The notes: generated by a model from the letters alone, not told the origin. A stretch of 64,000 nt of DNA from an uncultured Bacteroidota bacterium (GCA_902774845.1 CACYJU010000003.1:124001-188000), one strand, 5' to 3'; positions 1-9,793 are shown, counted from the first letter of the stretch. Numbers and translations are program-made.

Positions 1-33
1 CTTACATCTTACTTCTTCCCTCTTCCCTCCCAT

Positions 34-74
34 CTAACTCCCATCAAGCTCCGCACTAACTCCCAATTAACTCC
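34..74. repeat. degenerate ~10-bp repeat, ACTCC/AGCTCC family
   Basis: Several near-copies of the words AACTCC and AAGCTCC occur about 10 bp apart in noncoding DNA. Similar arrays lie at 13983-14012, 32944-32980 and 46071-46110. The function is unknown. Confidence 0.5.
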
Positions 75-78
75 TTCT

Positions 79-107
79 TCAAAATTCAAAATTCAAATTT
101 CAAAAAT
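79..107. repeat. degenerate heptamer repeat (AAAATTC)
   Basis: About four tandem copies of a 7-bp word close to AAAATTC lie in the noncoding DNA upstream of the first gene. It belongs to the broader class of short tandem repeats seen through the window. Confidence 0.5.
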
Positions 108-137
108 CAACATTAACACTGCCCCCCATAAAAAAAA

Positions 138-162
138 TCCGGAGAATCCGGAATCTCCGGGA
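138..162. other. near-perfect palindrome beside an A-tract
   Basis: A CCGGAGA arm at 139-145 pairs with TCTCCGG at 154-160, and a second CCGG lies in the centre. A run of A at about 129-137 would become a T-tract on the minus strand, so it could terminate minus-strand transcription. However, no minus-strand gene ends here. It could also act in regulation of the gene at 257. Confidence 0.3.
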
Positions 163-228
163 CATCCGTCCCCCAATCAAATATCAACATATCCACCCTC
201 AACAAGTTCAACATTCAAAATAATTCCG

Positions 229-237
229 TACCTTTGC
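229..237 (+). promoter_or_regulatory. Bacteroidetes -7 box (TACCTTTGC)
   Basis: The sequence matches the Bacteroidetes -7 consensus TAnnTTTGC and lies 19 bp before the ATG at 257. No convincing -33 TTG is seen at the usual spacing. Confidence 0.5.
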
Positions 238-256
238 ACTCTCAACCTTCAACATT

Positions 257-1969
257 ATGAAACGCATAGCCCTCTTTTTCTTGCTTACCCTTTTCATCCT
301 CACCCCCAGCGCCTTCTCGCAAGACGACGACTGGTACCGTCCCGGCGGATTCGACGCCATCGGACGCTCCTATAAGACCTTCTCCGTCTCCGACACCAAG
401 AAAGTCCACTTCTCCCGCGGCAACCTCCAATACAACGCCTCCCAGAACAAATGGCGCTTCGCCCTCCGTCAGTACAACTACTCCTGTGGCGACAATACCG
501 GTATAGCGCAGAACTACGACGGATGGATGGATCTTTTCCGCTACGGCACCTCTGGTTGGAATAATGGTGCAACCTACTATCAACCGTGGTCAACAGGCGG
601 ATCCAGTAGTGATTATACCTCTGGCAATCTCACAGGAGCAAAAGCCAACGCCGACTGGGGTGTATATAACAAAATATCCAATGGAGGAAACAAAGCTGGA
701 CAATGGCGTACTCTCACTAGTGATGAATGGTGTTATCTACTTGACTTATCTGGAGTTGGTTCCAACGCGTCTGCCGGAATCCCTAGTCGTCAAGGTAAAT
801 GTGGATTTGGAACCATTGAAGGAATGTTTCGAGGACTGATTGTGTTGCCAGACGACTGGGTGTTGCCCTCTGGCTGCAGTTTTACCCCAGTACAACGAGA
901 TGTCCAAAATGAATTCGCATTTAACACCTACACCTATGCCGAATGGGATAAGATGCAGAATGCTGGTGCGATTTTCTTGCCTGCCGCAGGCGACCTCTAT
1001 GGGGAAGAATTGCTTACTCCAGGTGTTTATGGTGCTTATTGGACGGCTGCCCCAGATGCGAATAACAGTAGCAGCTGTCAATATGTAACGTTCAGAGGTG
1101 ATACGTGGTCTAATTTGTTCTTGGACGTTCAAGGTGCAAATTTGGGCATGTCCGTCCGCCTCGTAGCTGATGAGAACCCCAATGTCTCCAAAGCCTTCGA
1201 CCTCGATGGTGCTTCCTATAAGACCTTCTCCGTAGCCGACGGCCGAACTGTCCACTTCTCCAAAGGCAACCTCCGCTACAACGCCGCCACCAACACATGG
1301 GCCTTCGCCGCCAAACAATACCTCTACATAGGCGACGCCAACAGCAACATCTCCGAGAGCTACAACGGCTGGATAGACCTCTTCGCTTGGGGAACGAGCG
1401 GCTGGAACAGCGGCGCGACCGCATTCCAACCGTGGAGTACAAGCACCACGAATGCCGACTATTATCCCGGCGGCAGCGCTACTAACAACCTCACGGGCGA
1501 TTATGCACAAGCTGACTGGGGTGTGTATAACAAAATCACAAATGGCGGCAACAAGGCAGGCAAATGGCGCACGCTGACGCATGATGAGTGGGAATACCTG
1601 ATAGGTCGCAATGGCAAATACGGTTTTGCAACTATAGGTGACAATTATACAGGTATGGTGCTTCTGCCTGATGATTGGACTTTGCCAAGTGGTGTAACCT
1701 TCACAGCTGGATATGACAACGAGTATAATACAAATACCTATACAACCGCTCAATGGCAAAAAATGGAGGCTGCGGGAGCAATTTTCCTGCCTGCTGCAGG
1801 TGCCCGCGATGGTACGAATGTGTACAACGTTAGTATGGGCGGAGCCTATTGGTCCTGTACTTATGACGATGAGAATGACGCGTGGATGGTGGACATGGGA
1901 ACCGATTTTGTGGAAATGAACTACGGCTTCCGCTCCCGCGGTTTTTCCGTCCGCTTAGTAAAAGACTAA
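257..1969 (+). CDS. secreted protein with two copies of a Bacteroidales C-type-lectin-like domain
   Basis: This 570-residue protein begins with a signal peptide (residues 1-21, ending AFSQ). It consists of two homologous domains, about residues 38-308 and 320-570. Shared landmarks are SYKTFSV, KGNLxYN, DLFxxGTSGWNxGA, ADWGVYNKI, WRTLTxDEW, LPDDWxLPSG, AGAIFLPAAG and a terminal SVRLV. The SVRLV ending and the FLPAAG...GAYW pattern recall formylglycine-enzyme-like or Fibrobacter paralogous domains with a C-type-lectin fold; that is inference. A third copy makes up most of the lipoprotein at 34120. No T9SS sorting domain is visible. Codon use is mosaic: the start of each domain is C-rich at wobble positions while the rest is mixed. 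Its role is unknown; binding or surface display is plausible. Confidence 0.75.
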   Translation: MKRIALFFLLTLFILTPSAFSQDDDWYRPGGFDAIGRSYKTFSVSDTKKVHFSRGNLQYNASQNKWRFALRQYNYSCGDNTGIAQNYDGWMDLFRYGTSGWNNGATYYQPWSTGGSSSDYTSGNLTGAKANADWGVYNKISNGGNKAGQWRTLTSDEWCYLLDLSGVGSNASAGIPSRQGKCGFGTIEGMFRGLIVLPDDWVLPSGCSFTPVQRDVQNEFAFNTYTYAEWDKMQNAGAIFLPAAGDLYGEELLTPGVYGAYWTAAPDANNSSSCQYVTFRGDTWSNLFLDVQGANLGMSVRLVADENPNVSKAFDLDGASYKTFSVADGRTVHFSKGNLRYNAATNTWAFAAKQYLYIGDANSNISESYNGWIDLFAWGTSGWNSGATAFQPWSTSTTNADYYPGGSATNNLTGDYAQADWGVYNKITNGGNKAGKWRTLTHDEWEYLIGRNGKYGFATIGDNYTGMVLLPDDWTLPSGVTFTAGYDNEYNTNTYTTAQWQKMEAAGAIFLPAAGARDGTNVYNVSMGGAYWSCTYDDENDAWMVDMGTDFVEMNYGFRSRGFSVRLVKD

Positions 1970-2049
1970 CCGTCCGCCAGCACGTTCCCCATAAATCTCC
2001 TAAAGATTTTGAGCGCAGCGACCCCCATTTCCCAAAATCTTGAAAATCG

Positions 2050-2058
2050 TATCTTTGC
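2050..2058 (+). promoter_or_regulatory. Bacteroidetes -7 box (TATCTTTGC)
   Basis: A perfect TAnnTTTGC box lies 26 bp before the ATG at 2085. It supports that start over the more upstream in-frame TTG-type start at 2040, which would sit in front of the box. Confidence 0.55.
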
Positions 2059-2084
2059 ACATTGAACAACAAAAAACAAGCGAC

Positions 2085-3356
2085 ATGAAAAAAGGCTTAT
2101 TTCTGATGGTGGCGGTGGCTTTGGCGGGGGTTTGTCTTGCACAGGGTGAGAGCAAGAAGGTGCTCTTCATAGGCAACAGCTACACCTACGTCAACAACCT
2201 GCCTCAGATGGTGCAGCAGATGGCCGAAGCCAACGGCATGCACCTGAACTTCGAGCAGGTGACGCCCGGAGGTGCTACATTCAGCCAGCAATGCAGCAGC
2301 ACGGGTGCGATGGACATGATTGGCCAAGGTGGATGGGACGCGGTGGTGCTGCAGGCTCAGAGCCAGGAGCCTTCGTTCCCATGGAGCCAGTTCACCTCAG
2401 AGACCTACCCTTACGCCTGCCAGCTGGCCGACGCCGTATATGAGAAGAACGACTGCGCCGAGGTGGTGTTCTATATGACCTGGGGTCGCAAGAACGGCGA
2501 CGCGCAAAACGGCCAAGTCTTCGACTCGCTCGCCACCTACGCCGGGATGGACGACCTGCTCTGTGCGAGGTACACCTATATGGCGCAGCAGAACAAGGCG
2601 TCGGTGAGCCCCGTGGGGAAAGTGTGGCGCAAGCTGAGAGCCGACCACCCCGAGATAGAGCTCTACCAGAGCGACGAGAGCCACCCCTCGCTGGAAGGCA
2701 GCTATGCGGCCGCCTGCAGCTTCTATACCATCCTCTTCAGAAAGAACCCGATGGACATCGCCACCGACCTCTCGGTGGACGCCTCGATAGCTCAGACGAT
2801 AATGGAGACGACGAAGGCTGTAGTGTACGACTCGCTGTGGAAATACTCATGCCACACGTTCCTCGCCAGCCAGCCGACGGCCGACAGCTCCGAGTGGCAG
2901 TTCAGCTGCCTTTCGGCCACAGAGCCGGAGGTGTGCCGCTGGAATTTCGGCGACGGCTCAAGCTCAACCGAGCTGAACGTGTCGCACACCTACAGCGCGG
3001 CGGGGACCTACATGGTGCAGCTGATAGCTGGAAAAAGCTGTCATCCCGACACCAACAAAGTAGAGATAGTCATAGGCCAGTCGGGTGACGACCCCCTGGG
3101 CATCGAGACTGTCGATAACAACAAAGCCGTAAGCATCTATCCCAATCCGGCGGCGGAGTCGATAGTCGTGTCGGCGGCGGAGCCGGTCGTGTTGAAGATA
3201 GTGGACATGAAAGGGCGCGTGGTCAAGCTGACAGCACTGAGCGGAAACCAGAAACTTTCGGTTGCGGAACTCCCCGAGGGGGTGTATGCGGCGATTACGG
3301 CCGACGGATCAGGATTAAAAATCCAGAGCCAGAAGCTCATCATAAAACATCGATAG
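2085..3356 (+). CDS. SGNH/GDSL-like hydrolase with PKD and T9SS sorting domains
   Basis: The protein has about 423 residues. It begins with a signal peptide (MKKGLFLMVAVALAGVCLAQ), then an SGNH-hydrolase-like domain opening with KVLFIGNSYT, which carries the likely nucleophile Ser. A late SDESHPS motif fits the Asp-x-x-His part of the triad. The arrangement resembles DUF4886-type SGNH proteins. Near residues 270-330 there is a PKD-like module (WNFGDGSS ... VSHTYSAAGTY). A type A T9SS C-terminal domain follows (SIYPNPAAES ... LPEGVYAA). It is therefore predicted to be exported by T9SS and to act on an extracellular ester, perhaps an acetylated glycan; the substrate is not shown. Confidence 0.8.
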   Translation: MKKGLFLMVAVALAGVCLAQGESKKVLFIGNSYTYVNNLPQMVQQMAEANGMHLNFEQVTPGGATFSQQCSSTGAMDMIGQGGWDAVVLQAQSQEPSFPWSQFTSETYPYACQLADAVYEKNDCAEVVFYMTWGRKNGDAQNGQVFDSLATYAGMDDLLCARYTYMAQQNKASVSPVGKVWRKLRADHPEIELYQSDESHPSLEGSYAAACSFYTILFRKNPMDIATDLSVDASIAQTIMETTKAVVYDSLWKYSCHTFLASQPTADSSEWQFSCLSATEPEVCRWNFGDGSSSTELNVSHTYSAAGTYMVQLIAGKSCHPDTNKVEIVIGQSGDDPLGIETVDNNKAVSIYPNPAAESIVVSAAEPVVLKIVDMKGRVVKLTALSGNQKLSVAELPEGVYAAITADGSGLKIQSQKLIIKHR

Positions 3357-3482
3357 AAAAAAAGTACTGTTTTGCCGGCGATATACTAAAGTGCCTTTTT
3401 TAGAGTTATTATATAATAATAACTCGAAGACATCAAAAGGACCGGTAAAATAATATTACGAATTGTCGCTGCCGTAGCGCTT

Positions 3483-6400
3483 GTGCTCTATATAACTACG
3501 GCGTTGCTGAACTACTCGTTAGTTCAATCGCTTATCGGTTCTGCCATAGGCAGTCATTTCAGCCACGAGTGGGGCGGGACGGTGAAGGTCGGGTCGGTAC
3601 ATATCGACCCCTTCAACCACGTTTCGCTGAACAACGTGCTCCTGGTGTCGCCCGTAAGGAACGACACCGTACTCTCGGCTGGCAAGATCGCCTGCCGTTT
3701 CAACGGACTTCCCATCGCCGACGGCGGAATAAAGATGAAGGGCGTGCTGATAAAGAACACCACCTTCCACCTCTATTCGGCCGACGGAGAGCACAGCTTC
3801 AGGTATATAGTCGACTACTTCCGCGAGCGGAGCCACAAGAAAGAGAAGGAGAAGAAAGAGAAGGACGGCCCGTTTGTGGTGGACATCAAGGACGTGGTGC
3901 TCGACAACATGCGCTACAAGATGACGCTGAAGACGATACCTTACTACGCCAACCGCGCTCACGGCGTGGATGTGGCGAATATGGACATGGATTCCATCAA
4001 CGCCCACATCACCAACCTGAGGGTGGTGGACGACGCGATAAAATGCCATATAGTGAGGATGTCGACGGTGGAGCGTTCGGGCTGGCGGATGAAGAAGCTG
4101 GCTGGCGACGTGGATGTGTCGGGCAAGGGCATCAACGTGACGAACATGCTGCTGCAGACAGAGAGCATGAATATGGTGAGCGACGTGCACCTGCTGTACG
4201 ACAGCTGGCGGTCGCTCGACTGGTATTGCGACAGCGTCTATATGGACGTCACCTTCAAGAACGGCAACGTGCTCTCGATGATGGACGCCGCCTACTGGGC
4301 CCCCTCGCTCTGGGGTTGCGACACTCCGGTGAAGATCGAGGGACACGTGACAGGTCCTGTGGCGAACCTGCGGGTGGAAGACTTCAGGATTGACTTCGGA
4401 CGCAAAAGCCATATCTTCCTCGACGGCACGGTGGTAGGACTGCCCTACGTGGCAGGCACCTTCTTCGACGTGCACCTGCATCAACTCAGAACCGACATCG
4501 ACGACCTGCTCGCCATAAACCACCCGGGAACACTCAACCTGGGCGACACCAAACTCTACGAGGAGATAGGCACCCTTGACCTCACCGCCGACCTTGTAGG
4601 CGGAGCGAGCCAGTGTTTCCTCAACCTCGATGTGAGGACCTCCCTCGGCAACGTAAGCGGACAACTGATAGGCGCCAGCCACGCAATCAACAAGAAGAGG
4701 ATGTCACAAGGAAAGGTGTGGCTCTCCTCGAAACGAATCGACTTCCCCTCCATCGCCAAGAACGACTGGGTGACCTACACAGGTTTCGACATAACGGCAG
4801 AAGGACGTTGGAGCAGCCTCGACGACATGAAAGCCACCCTCGAAGCGAAGCTGAACAACACCAGCCTTGCGGGCAACAACATAGACAAGGCCGCCATCAC
4901 CGCCGAGCTGAACAACCGCGTCTGCGACCTCGACCTCGACATCAAAGACTCGGTACTCAACATGGCCGCCACCGGGAGCTTGGCGTTCCCGAAAGGCGGC
5001 GATCCGCGATATAGCTTCGACGTAGACCTTCCTATGGCCGACCTCGGAAAACTCAAACTGATTGACTGCGACAGCACCTGCACACTCTCCACCCACCTCC
5101 AAGCCGACCTGAGCGGCAAGGGTATTCCGACCGGATATGCCTGGGTGAACAACATACGTCTGGTGCGTGACGACCGAAGCCTCACCCTCAACAACGTGAA
5201 CATCACCGCCAGCGAGTCTATTCCGGGCAAGGGCAAGAAGAAAGAGTCGGGCATAACCACAAAGAAGAAGATAACCCTCGAGTCGGACATCGCCAACATG
5301 ACGGCCACCGGCTATTTCGACTACAGCGACATCCCCATCATAGTCAGAAATTTCAAGAGCGACTACATACCCTCCTACTGGCAGAAGAAAGTGAAGAAAC
5401 CCAACGACGTCGAGCTGATGGAGATAGTCGACGCCGACATCAACGTAGACCTCCGATGGCTTGACCGCACCAAGCAGATACACTTCTTCATGCCGAACCT
5501 TGACGTTGCCCAAGGCACCACCATCACGGCCACCTACAACTATACCGAAGCCCTCAAGATGGTTGTGCGCAGCGACTCCGTCACCCTCGGAGGGGTGGCG
5601 CTGCACGGCGTAGGCATAACGTCGAACAGCAGAGGCGAGCACTACCATATAGCCGCCGACATCTCGGAGCTCGCCCTCAGCGGCAAGGGTGCTTTAGACG
5701 ACCTGAGACTCGACCTCTCGAGCGGAGTCGAAGGGGCAGGGCTGGCGTTAAAGTGGGACAAGGCGCCTGAATCAATAGACACACGAGGAGATGTGGCGTT
5801 CGAGATGTATAGCGACAGCACGGACAATGTGCTGAACATCATCAAGCCCCAATTCTACCTCAACGGAGAGCAATGGACGCTCACGAAGAAAGGCGACATC
5901 CGCTTCAACAAAGAGCGCATCGAGGCCGAAGGGGTTGAGCTGGCCAACGGCGACCAGTCGCTCATTGTAGGCTACCACCATACAGCAGGACGAACCAACG
6001 ACAACATACAAGCGAAATTCGTGGATGTCGACCTCAGCACCTTGAGCGACATCTTGCTCAAAGAGACAGGATTCACCGCCTCTGGCAGCATCAACGGCGA
6101 CGGGAGCGTGCAGTGGGTGGCTGACAGCAAGTCGCCGTTCATCAAAGCCAACCTGATGGTGGACAGCTGCGAGGTGAACGACAACCTGTTGGGAGACATG
6201 AACCTGCGCATCAACCACGACATCGAGAAACGACGCATGCACCTGTTCGTAAACACCGAGCTGAGGGAAGTCTTCCAAGTCTCGCATCCGCTACAGGCTT
6301 CGGGATATATGGACTTCCGGGACGACGAAACCCTACTCAACCTGACGGCCGGATTCGAACGCTTTGACCTTGCTTCGGTAAGCCCGCTTCTCAAGTCGTT

Positions 6401-7946
6401 CTCATCACGCTTTGAAGGATTCCTTACTGGCGACATAACGCTGGGCGGAACACTAAAGAAACCCCAGATCATCGGCAAGGCATGGGTGCAGAACGGGCTG
6501 CTCAACATCGACGCAACGAACGTAGCCTACCTCATCGACGACACGATAACCTTCACCAACAACCGCATAAGACTGAACCAGTTCAACATCCGCGACGTGC
6601 AAGGCAACACAGGACAGATAACCGGCAACATCGACCACAACGGCTTCTCGGACATCAGCACCGACCTCAAGCTCAAGACCGACAGACTTATGGTGTATAA
6701 CAGTCAAGGTGGCAGCGCGAGCGGTACGGTATTTGCCGCACTTAACGGCACCGTGCGAGGCCCGCTGTCGGCTCTCGACATCAACGCCAGCGCACGGACC
6801 TTGAACGGAAGCTCGCTGGTCATCCCCATAAGCTCGCAGAAGAATATTAAGTCGACCGACTATATCACCTTCGTTTCCGACGACGACTACAACCGCCACG
6901 ACGAAACACAGGCCACCAAGAAGAAAAAAAGCGTGTCGAGCACCATCAACCTCAACTTGGCGCTCACCCCCGACCTCGAGCTGCATATCCCGATGGATAT
7001 GTCGGGCGTAGGCTTGGACATCGACGGCAGTGGAAACGGAGAACTCACGGTCAACATAGCACCGCAGAAAGACCTGCAGGTGGTGGGGGACTACCGTATT
7101 GCAGGCGGAAACATAAAGCTTGACCTTCTTTCGGTGGTGAGCAAGGAGTTCAAGATAGAAGAAGGCAGCACGGTGGAGTTCCCGGGCAGCATCGGAAACG
7201 CAAGCCTGGACGTGAACGCCATATACAGCCAACGAGTAGAGCTAAGTTCTCTACTGGGGTCGGATGAGAACACCATAGCACAGAAGCCTGTGCCGGTTGA
7301 GAGCATCGTGTCGCTGACAGGCAAGCTGAACTCACCCGAGGTGAAGTTCGACCTTCGTCTACCCAACGCCGACCAGAGCGTCCAAGACGAGGTGTTCGCA
7401 TATATTGACCGCAGCAACGAGCGCGACATGATGAACCAAACACTCTACCTGCTGGTAAGAGGGAAATTCTATAATGCCAACCAGTCGAACGCCACCACCA
7501 CCGACGAAACCAACCTCACCTCCAGCGGACTTGCGGTGGTAGCCAACTCGCTTGGAAGCGTGGTGTCGAGCATGATCGAATTTGTTGACATCGAATTCGA
7601 CTACTCCGCCGCCACAGCCTCACGATCGGAGCAGTATAGCGTAGGTATCAACAAAGAGTGGAACAAGTTTTACATAGAGTCAACCCTGGGTTACGGCGGT
7701 TACGACCGAGAGTTGTCGTCCAGCGAGGCGCTTGCCAACAACATCGTGGGCGACGTGCTGATGGGATACAAGTTCAACCCCAGGTTCCACATGTTCGTAT
7801 TCAACCGTAGCAACACCAACGACTACACCCGATTCGAGATGCCCTACAAGCAAGGCGTAGGTCTCAAATATACCCGCGATTTCGACAAATGGAGCGACCT
7901 ATTCCGAAAGAAAGGGAAGAAGGCTGAAGGAAAAAGTAAGAGGTAA
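3483..7946 (+). CDS. tamB: translocation and assembly module protein TamB-like (DUF490 / AsmA-like)
   Basis: This very long protein (1487 residues from the GTG used here) has the repetitive beta-rich sequence and conserved C-terminal region of the TamB/DUF490 family. That family spans the periplasm and helps move lipids or proteins to the outer membrane. The C-terminal third (LDIDGSGNGEL, VVGDYRIAGGNIKL, FPGSIGNASLDVNAIY, VSLTGKLNSPEVKFDLRLP) is typical. The reading frame is open from 3423. Residues encoded at 3432-3483 would complete an N-terminal membrane anchor (IKRTGKIILRIVAAVALVLY), but no ATG, GTG or TTG occurs there. The true start may be a rare ATC at 3432 or a mutated codon. No BamA-like partner gene is adjacent. 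Confidence 0.85.
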   Translation: MLYITTALLNYSLVQSLIGSAIGSHFSHEWGGTVKVGSVHIDPFNHVSLNNVLLVSPVRNDTVLSAGKIACRFNGLPIADGGIKMKGVLIKNTTFHLYSADGEHSFRYIVDYFRERSHKKEKEKKEKDGPFVVDIKDVVLDNMRYKMTLKTIPYYANRAHGVDVANMDMDSINAHITNLRVVDDAIKCHIVRMSTVERSGWRMKKLAGDVDVSGKGINVTNMLLQTESMNMVSDVHLLYDSWRSLDWYCDSVYMDVTFKNGNVLSMMDAAYWAPSLWGCDTPVKIEGHVTGPVANLRVEDFRIDFGRKSHIFLDGTVVGLPYVAGTFFDVHLHQLRTDIDDLLAINHPGTLNLGDTKLYEEIGTLDLTADLVGGASQCFLNLDVRTSLGNVSGQLIGASHAINKKRMSQGKVWLSSKRIDFPSIAKNDWVTYTGFDITAEGRWSSLDDMKATLEAKLNNTSLAGNNIDKAAITAELNNRVCDLDLDIKDSVLNMAATGSLAFPKGGDPRYSFDVDLPMADLGKLKLIDCDSTCTLSTHLQADLSGKGIPTGYAWVNNIRLVRDDRSLTLNNVNITASESIPGKGKKKESGITTKKKITLESDIANMTATGYFDYSDIPIIVRNFKSDYIPSYWQKKVKKPNDVELMEIVDADINVDLRWLDRTKQIHFFMPNLDVAQGTTITATYNYTEALKMVVRSDSVTLGGVALHGVGITSNSRGEHYHIAADISELALSGKGALDDLRLDLSSGVEGAGLALKWDKAPESIDTRGDVAFEMYSDSTDNVLNIIKPQFYLNGEQWTLTKKGDIRFNKERIEAEGVELANGDQSLIVGYHHTAGRTNDNIQAKFVDVDLSTLSDILLKETGFTASGSINGDGSVQWVADSKSPFIKANLMVDSCEVNDNLLGDMNLRINHDIEKRRMHLFVNTELREVFQVSHPLQASGYMDFRDDETLLNLTAGFERFDLASVSPLLKSFSSRFEGFLTGDITLGGTLKKPQIIGKAWVQNGLLNIDATNVAYLIDDTITFTNNRIRLNQFNIRDVQGNTGQITGNIDHNGFSDISTDLKLKTDRLMVYNSQGGSASGTVFAALNGTVRGPLSALDINASARTLNGSSLVIPISSQKNIKSTDYITFVSDDDYNRHDETQATKKKKSVSSTINLNLALTPDLELHIPMDMSGVGLDIDGSGNGELTVNIAPQKDLQVVGDYRIAGGNIKLDLLSVVSKEFKIEEGSTVEFPGSIGNASLDVNAIYSQRVELSSLLGSDENTIAQKPVPVESIVSLTGKLNSPEVKFDLRLPNADQSVQDEVFAYIDRSNERDMMNQTLYLLVRGKFYNANQSNATTTDETNLTSSGLAVVANSLGSVVSSMIEFVDIEFDYSAATASRSEQYSVGINKEWNKFYIESTLGYGGYDRELSSSEALANNIVGDVLMGYKFNPRFHMFVFNRSNTNDYTRFEMPYKQGVGLKYTRDFDKWSDLFRKKGKKAEGKSKR

Positions 7947-7997
7947 GAAATTTATAATCAACAACATTAAAACCTTTTCTACGAAGAGAACCTTTTT

Positions 7998-8040
7998 AAC
8001 ATATCAACCCATCAACATATCAACCTATCAACATATCAAC
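7998..8040. repeat. tandem octamer repeat (AACNNATC)
   Basis: Five head-to-tail 8-bp units (AACATATC alternating with AACCCATC or AACCTATC) fill the gap before the LytTR gene at 8054. The exact 8-bp period links it to the other short tandem repeats. Confidence 0.75.
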
Positions 8041-8053
8041 GTAAAACGAACTC

Positions 8054-8893
8054 ATGAAAATTCCGAAATTAGTATACAACCTTAAGGACAACATAATTTT
8101 CTGCCTTTCGCTGCCTTTGTTTGTTTTGGCGTTTGCGATACTCTACACCCCCACTTTCGGTAACGGCACACTTATCGACTGGCCCCATTACGAATACTCC
8201 TCGATGTGCATAGCCATCATGGCAGCCATCATCCTCGCCACCACCTCGTTGTCGCGATTCCTGCTGTGGCTCACCACAAACAAAAAACGTCTCAGCGAGT
8301 TCGAGTACTTTATCTGGCAGTTCGGCGAAGTGCTCGTGGGATGTCTTTTCTGCGCGATGTTCATGTCCTTGTTTCTGCACAGACCTTACTTCTCGATTCT
8401 TCCCATAACCATACTGATAGGATTGGCGGTGGCGTTATTCCCCTACACCGTCTACTGGCTCTATGCCGAGCGCTGTGAGCGCGACCAGCGTATCGCCGAT
8501 GCGCAGAAGACCATTATGGAGCTCCGAAGCGGCATGCAGCATGAAGGCCCCAACGCAATAAAATTCACCGACGAGAAAGGGACGGTAAGGCTTATCGTGA
8601 GCGCCGACAAAGTCATATCGATAGAGGCGGCGGCCAACTATGTGAACATACTCTACGACAAAGGTGGCCAGCTGGTGAAATTCAGCCTTCGCAACACCCT
8701 GAAAGGCATCGAGGAGCTGTGCAACAACTACGATATCGTGCGTTGCCACCGTTCATATTTCGTCAACATACACAAGATAAAACTCATCCGCAAGGAAACC
8801 GACGGATTCTTCGCCGAGCTCGACATCGACGGCATAAAGAGCATACCTATCTCCAAGCTCTACGCCAGCGAACTGATTGCCAAAATCGAATAG
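8054..8893 (+). CDS. membrane-anchored LytTR-family transcriptional regulator
   Basis: The 279-residue protein has about four hydrophobic segments in residues 15-145 and a LytTR DNA-binding domain at about 175-279. The latter is shown by VSADKVISIEAAANYVNILY, LRNTLKGIEEL and the hallmark IVRCHRSYFVNIHKI. It lacks a receiver domain, so the membrane part is probably the sensor or a dimerisation unit. LytTR proteins bind direct repeats upstream of their targets. The next gene begins three bases after its stop, so it heads a compact run with the phosphodiester glycosidase-like lipoprotein, PhoH and IspE. The signal and targets are unknown. Confidence 0.85.
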   Translation: MKIPKLVYNLKDNIIFCLSLPLFVLAFAILYTPTFGNGTLIDWPHYEYSSMCIAIMAAIILATTSLSRFLLWLTTNKKRLSEFEYFIWQFGEVLVGCLFCAMFMSLFLHRPYFSILPITILIGLAVALFPYTVYWLYAERCERDQRIADAQKTIMELRSGMQHEGPNAIKFTDEKGTVRLIVSADKVISIEAAANYVNILYDKGGQLVKFSLRNTLKGIEELCNNYDIVRCHRSYFVNIHKIKLIRKETDGFFAELDIDGIKSIPISKLYASELIAKIE

Positions 8894-8896
8894 ATC

Positions 8897-9793
8897 ATGA
8901 GAACACGCATATTCTGTAGAGCCCTCTTCCTCTCCCTCTTCGTTCTCTGCACCACCTCATGCAGATCCAGCGTTGTTGTGGATACCGCCAACACCGACTC
9001 CATCGTCTTCTGCAAAGCCGAATGGGATGTCGACAAGCAAGCTGGATTCACAGTAAAAAAACTCGCCATAACCGACAAGTCGCTCTTCGAAAGCAATCAA
9101 TATATCACACTCATCGAGATACCGCCCGACTCCAAACGTCGGCTTGCTTTCACTGTGGCGAAAGACACTCTCCTCACCACCTCCGAGTTGGCTCAGCGTA
9201 CCGACGCCGTCGCAGCCATCAACGGATCGTTCTTCGACATGAAATACTTCAATCCAGTATGCTACTTGCGTATCGACGGCGTCGAGCTCGGCGAGAACAC
9301 ACCCGGTAAAGACGACACGATAAACCGCAAGTATTATCAATACGCCTCGATAAAACTCCGCAAAGGCAAACCCCGCCTTTTCATACCCGACAGCAACCGC
9401 ATGGCTGAACAGCAGCGACCCGACAGCAACATCATGACGGCAGGACCGATGCTTTTGTGGAAAGGTGAGCGGGTGCCACAACGCGATGACCGCACTTTCG
9501 TCACCCACCGCCACAACCGTACCGCACTCGGCATCACCGCCGACGGCACCATCATACTCCTCACCGCCGACGGACGTTTCAAAGATATCGCCGAAGGTCT
9601 TTCGCTTAATGAGCTGGAATCGGTGATGAAATGGCTCGGATGCGTGAACGCCATAAACCTCGACGGTGGTGGAAGCACAACCATGTTTGTGAGAGGTCGT
9701 CCCAACGGAGGACTCCTCAACCACCCCAGCGACAACAACAGATTCGACTACCAAGGCGAACGCCCGGTGTCAAACGCAATATTGATACTATGA
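8897..9793 (+). CDS. phosphodiester glycosidase family lipoprotein (NAGPA / DUF2233)
   Basis: This 298-residue protein has a lipoprotein signal (FVLCTTSC, lipidated Cys near residue 18). Its NAGPA-type phosphodiester glycosidase domain shows AAINGSFFDM, MTAGPMLLWKGE, HNRTALGIT and NAINLDGGGSTTMFV. Family members remove N-acetylglucosamine or related sugars from phosphodiester linkages. A lipid anchor would place this one on the periplasmic side of a membrane or on the surface. Its TGA stop overlaps the ATG of phoH in an ATGA, which suggests translational coupling. The natural substrate cannot be told from sequence. Confidence 0.82.
   Translation: MRTRIFCRALFLSLFVLCTTSCRSSVVVDTANTDSIVFCKAEWDVDKQAGFTVKKLAITDKSLFESNQYITLIEIPPDSKRRLAFTVAKDTLLTTSELAQRTDAVAAINGSFFDMKYFNPVCYLRIDGVELGENTPGKDDTINRKYYQYASIKLRKGKPRLFIPDSNRMAEQQRPDSNIMTAGPMLLWKGERVPQRDDRTFVTHRHNRTALGITADGTIILLTADGRFKDIAEGLSLNELESVMKWLGCVNAINLDGGGSTTMFVRGRPNGGLLNHPSDNNRFDYQGERPVSNAILIL

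Noticed and set aside
257..1969. Target of a diversity-generating retroelement
   Set aside because: The domain recalls C-type-lectin folds, but there is no reverse transcriptase, template repeat or A-biased variation in the window.
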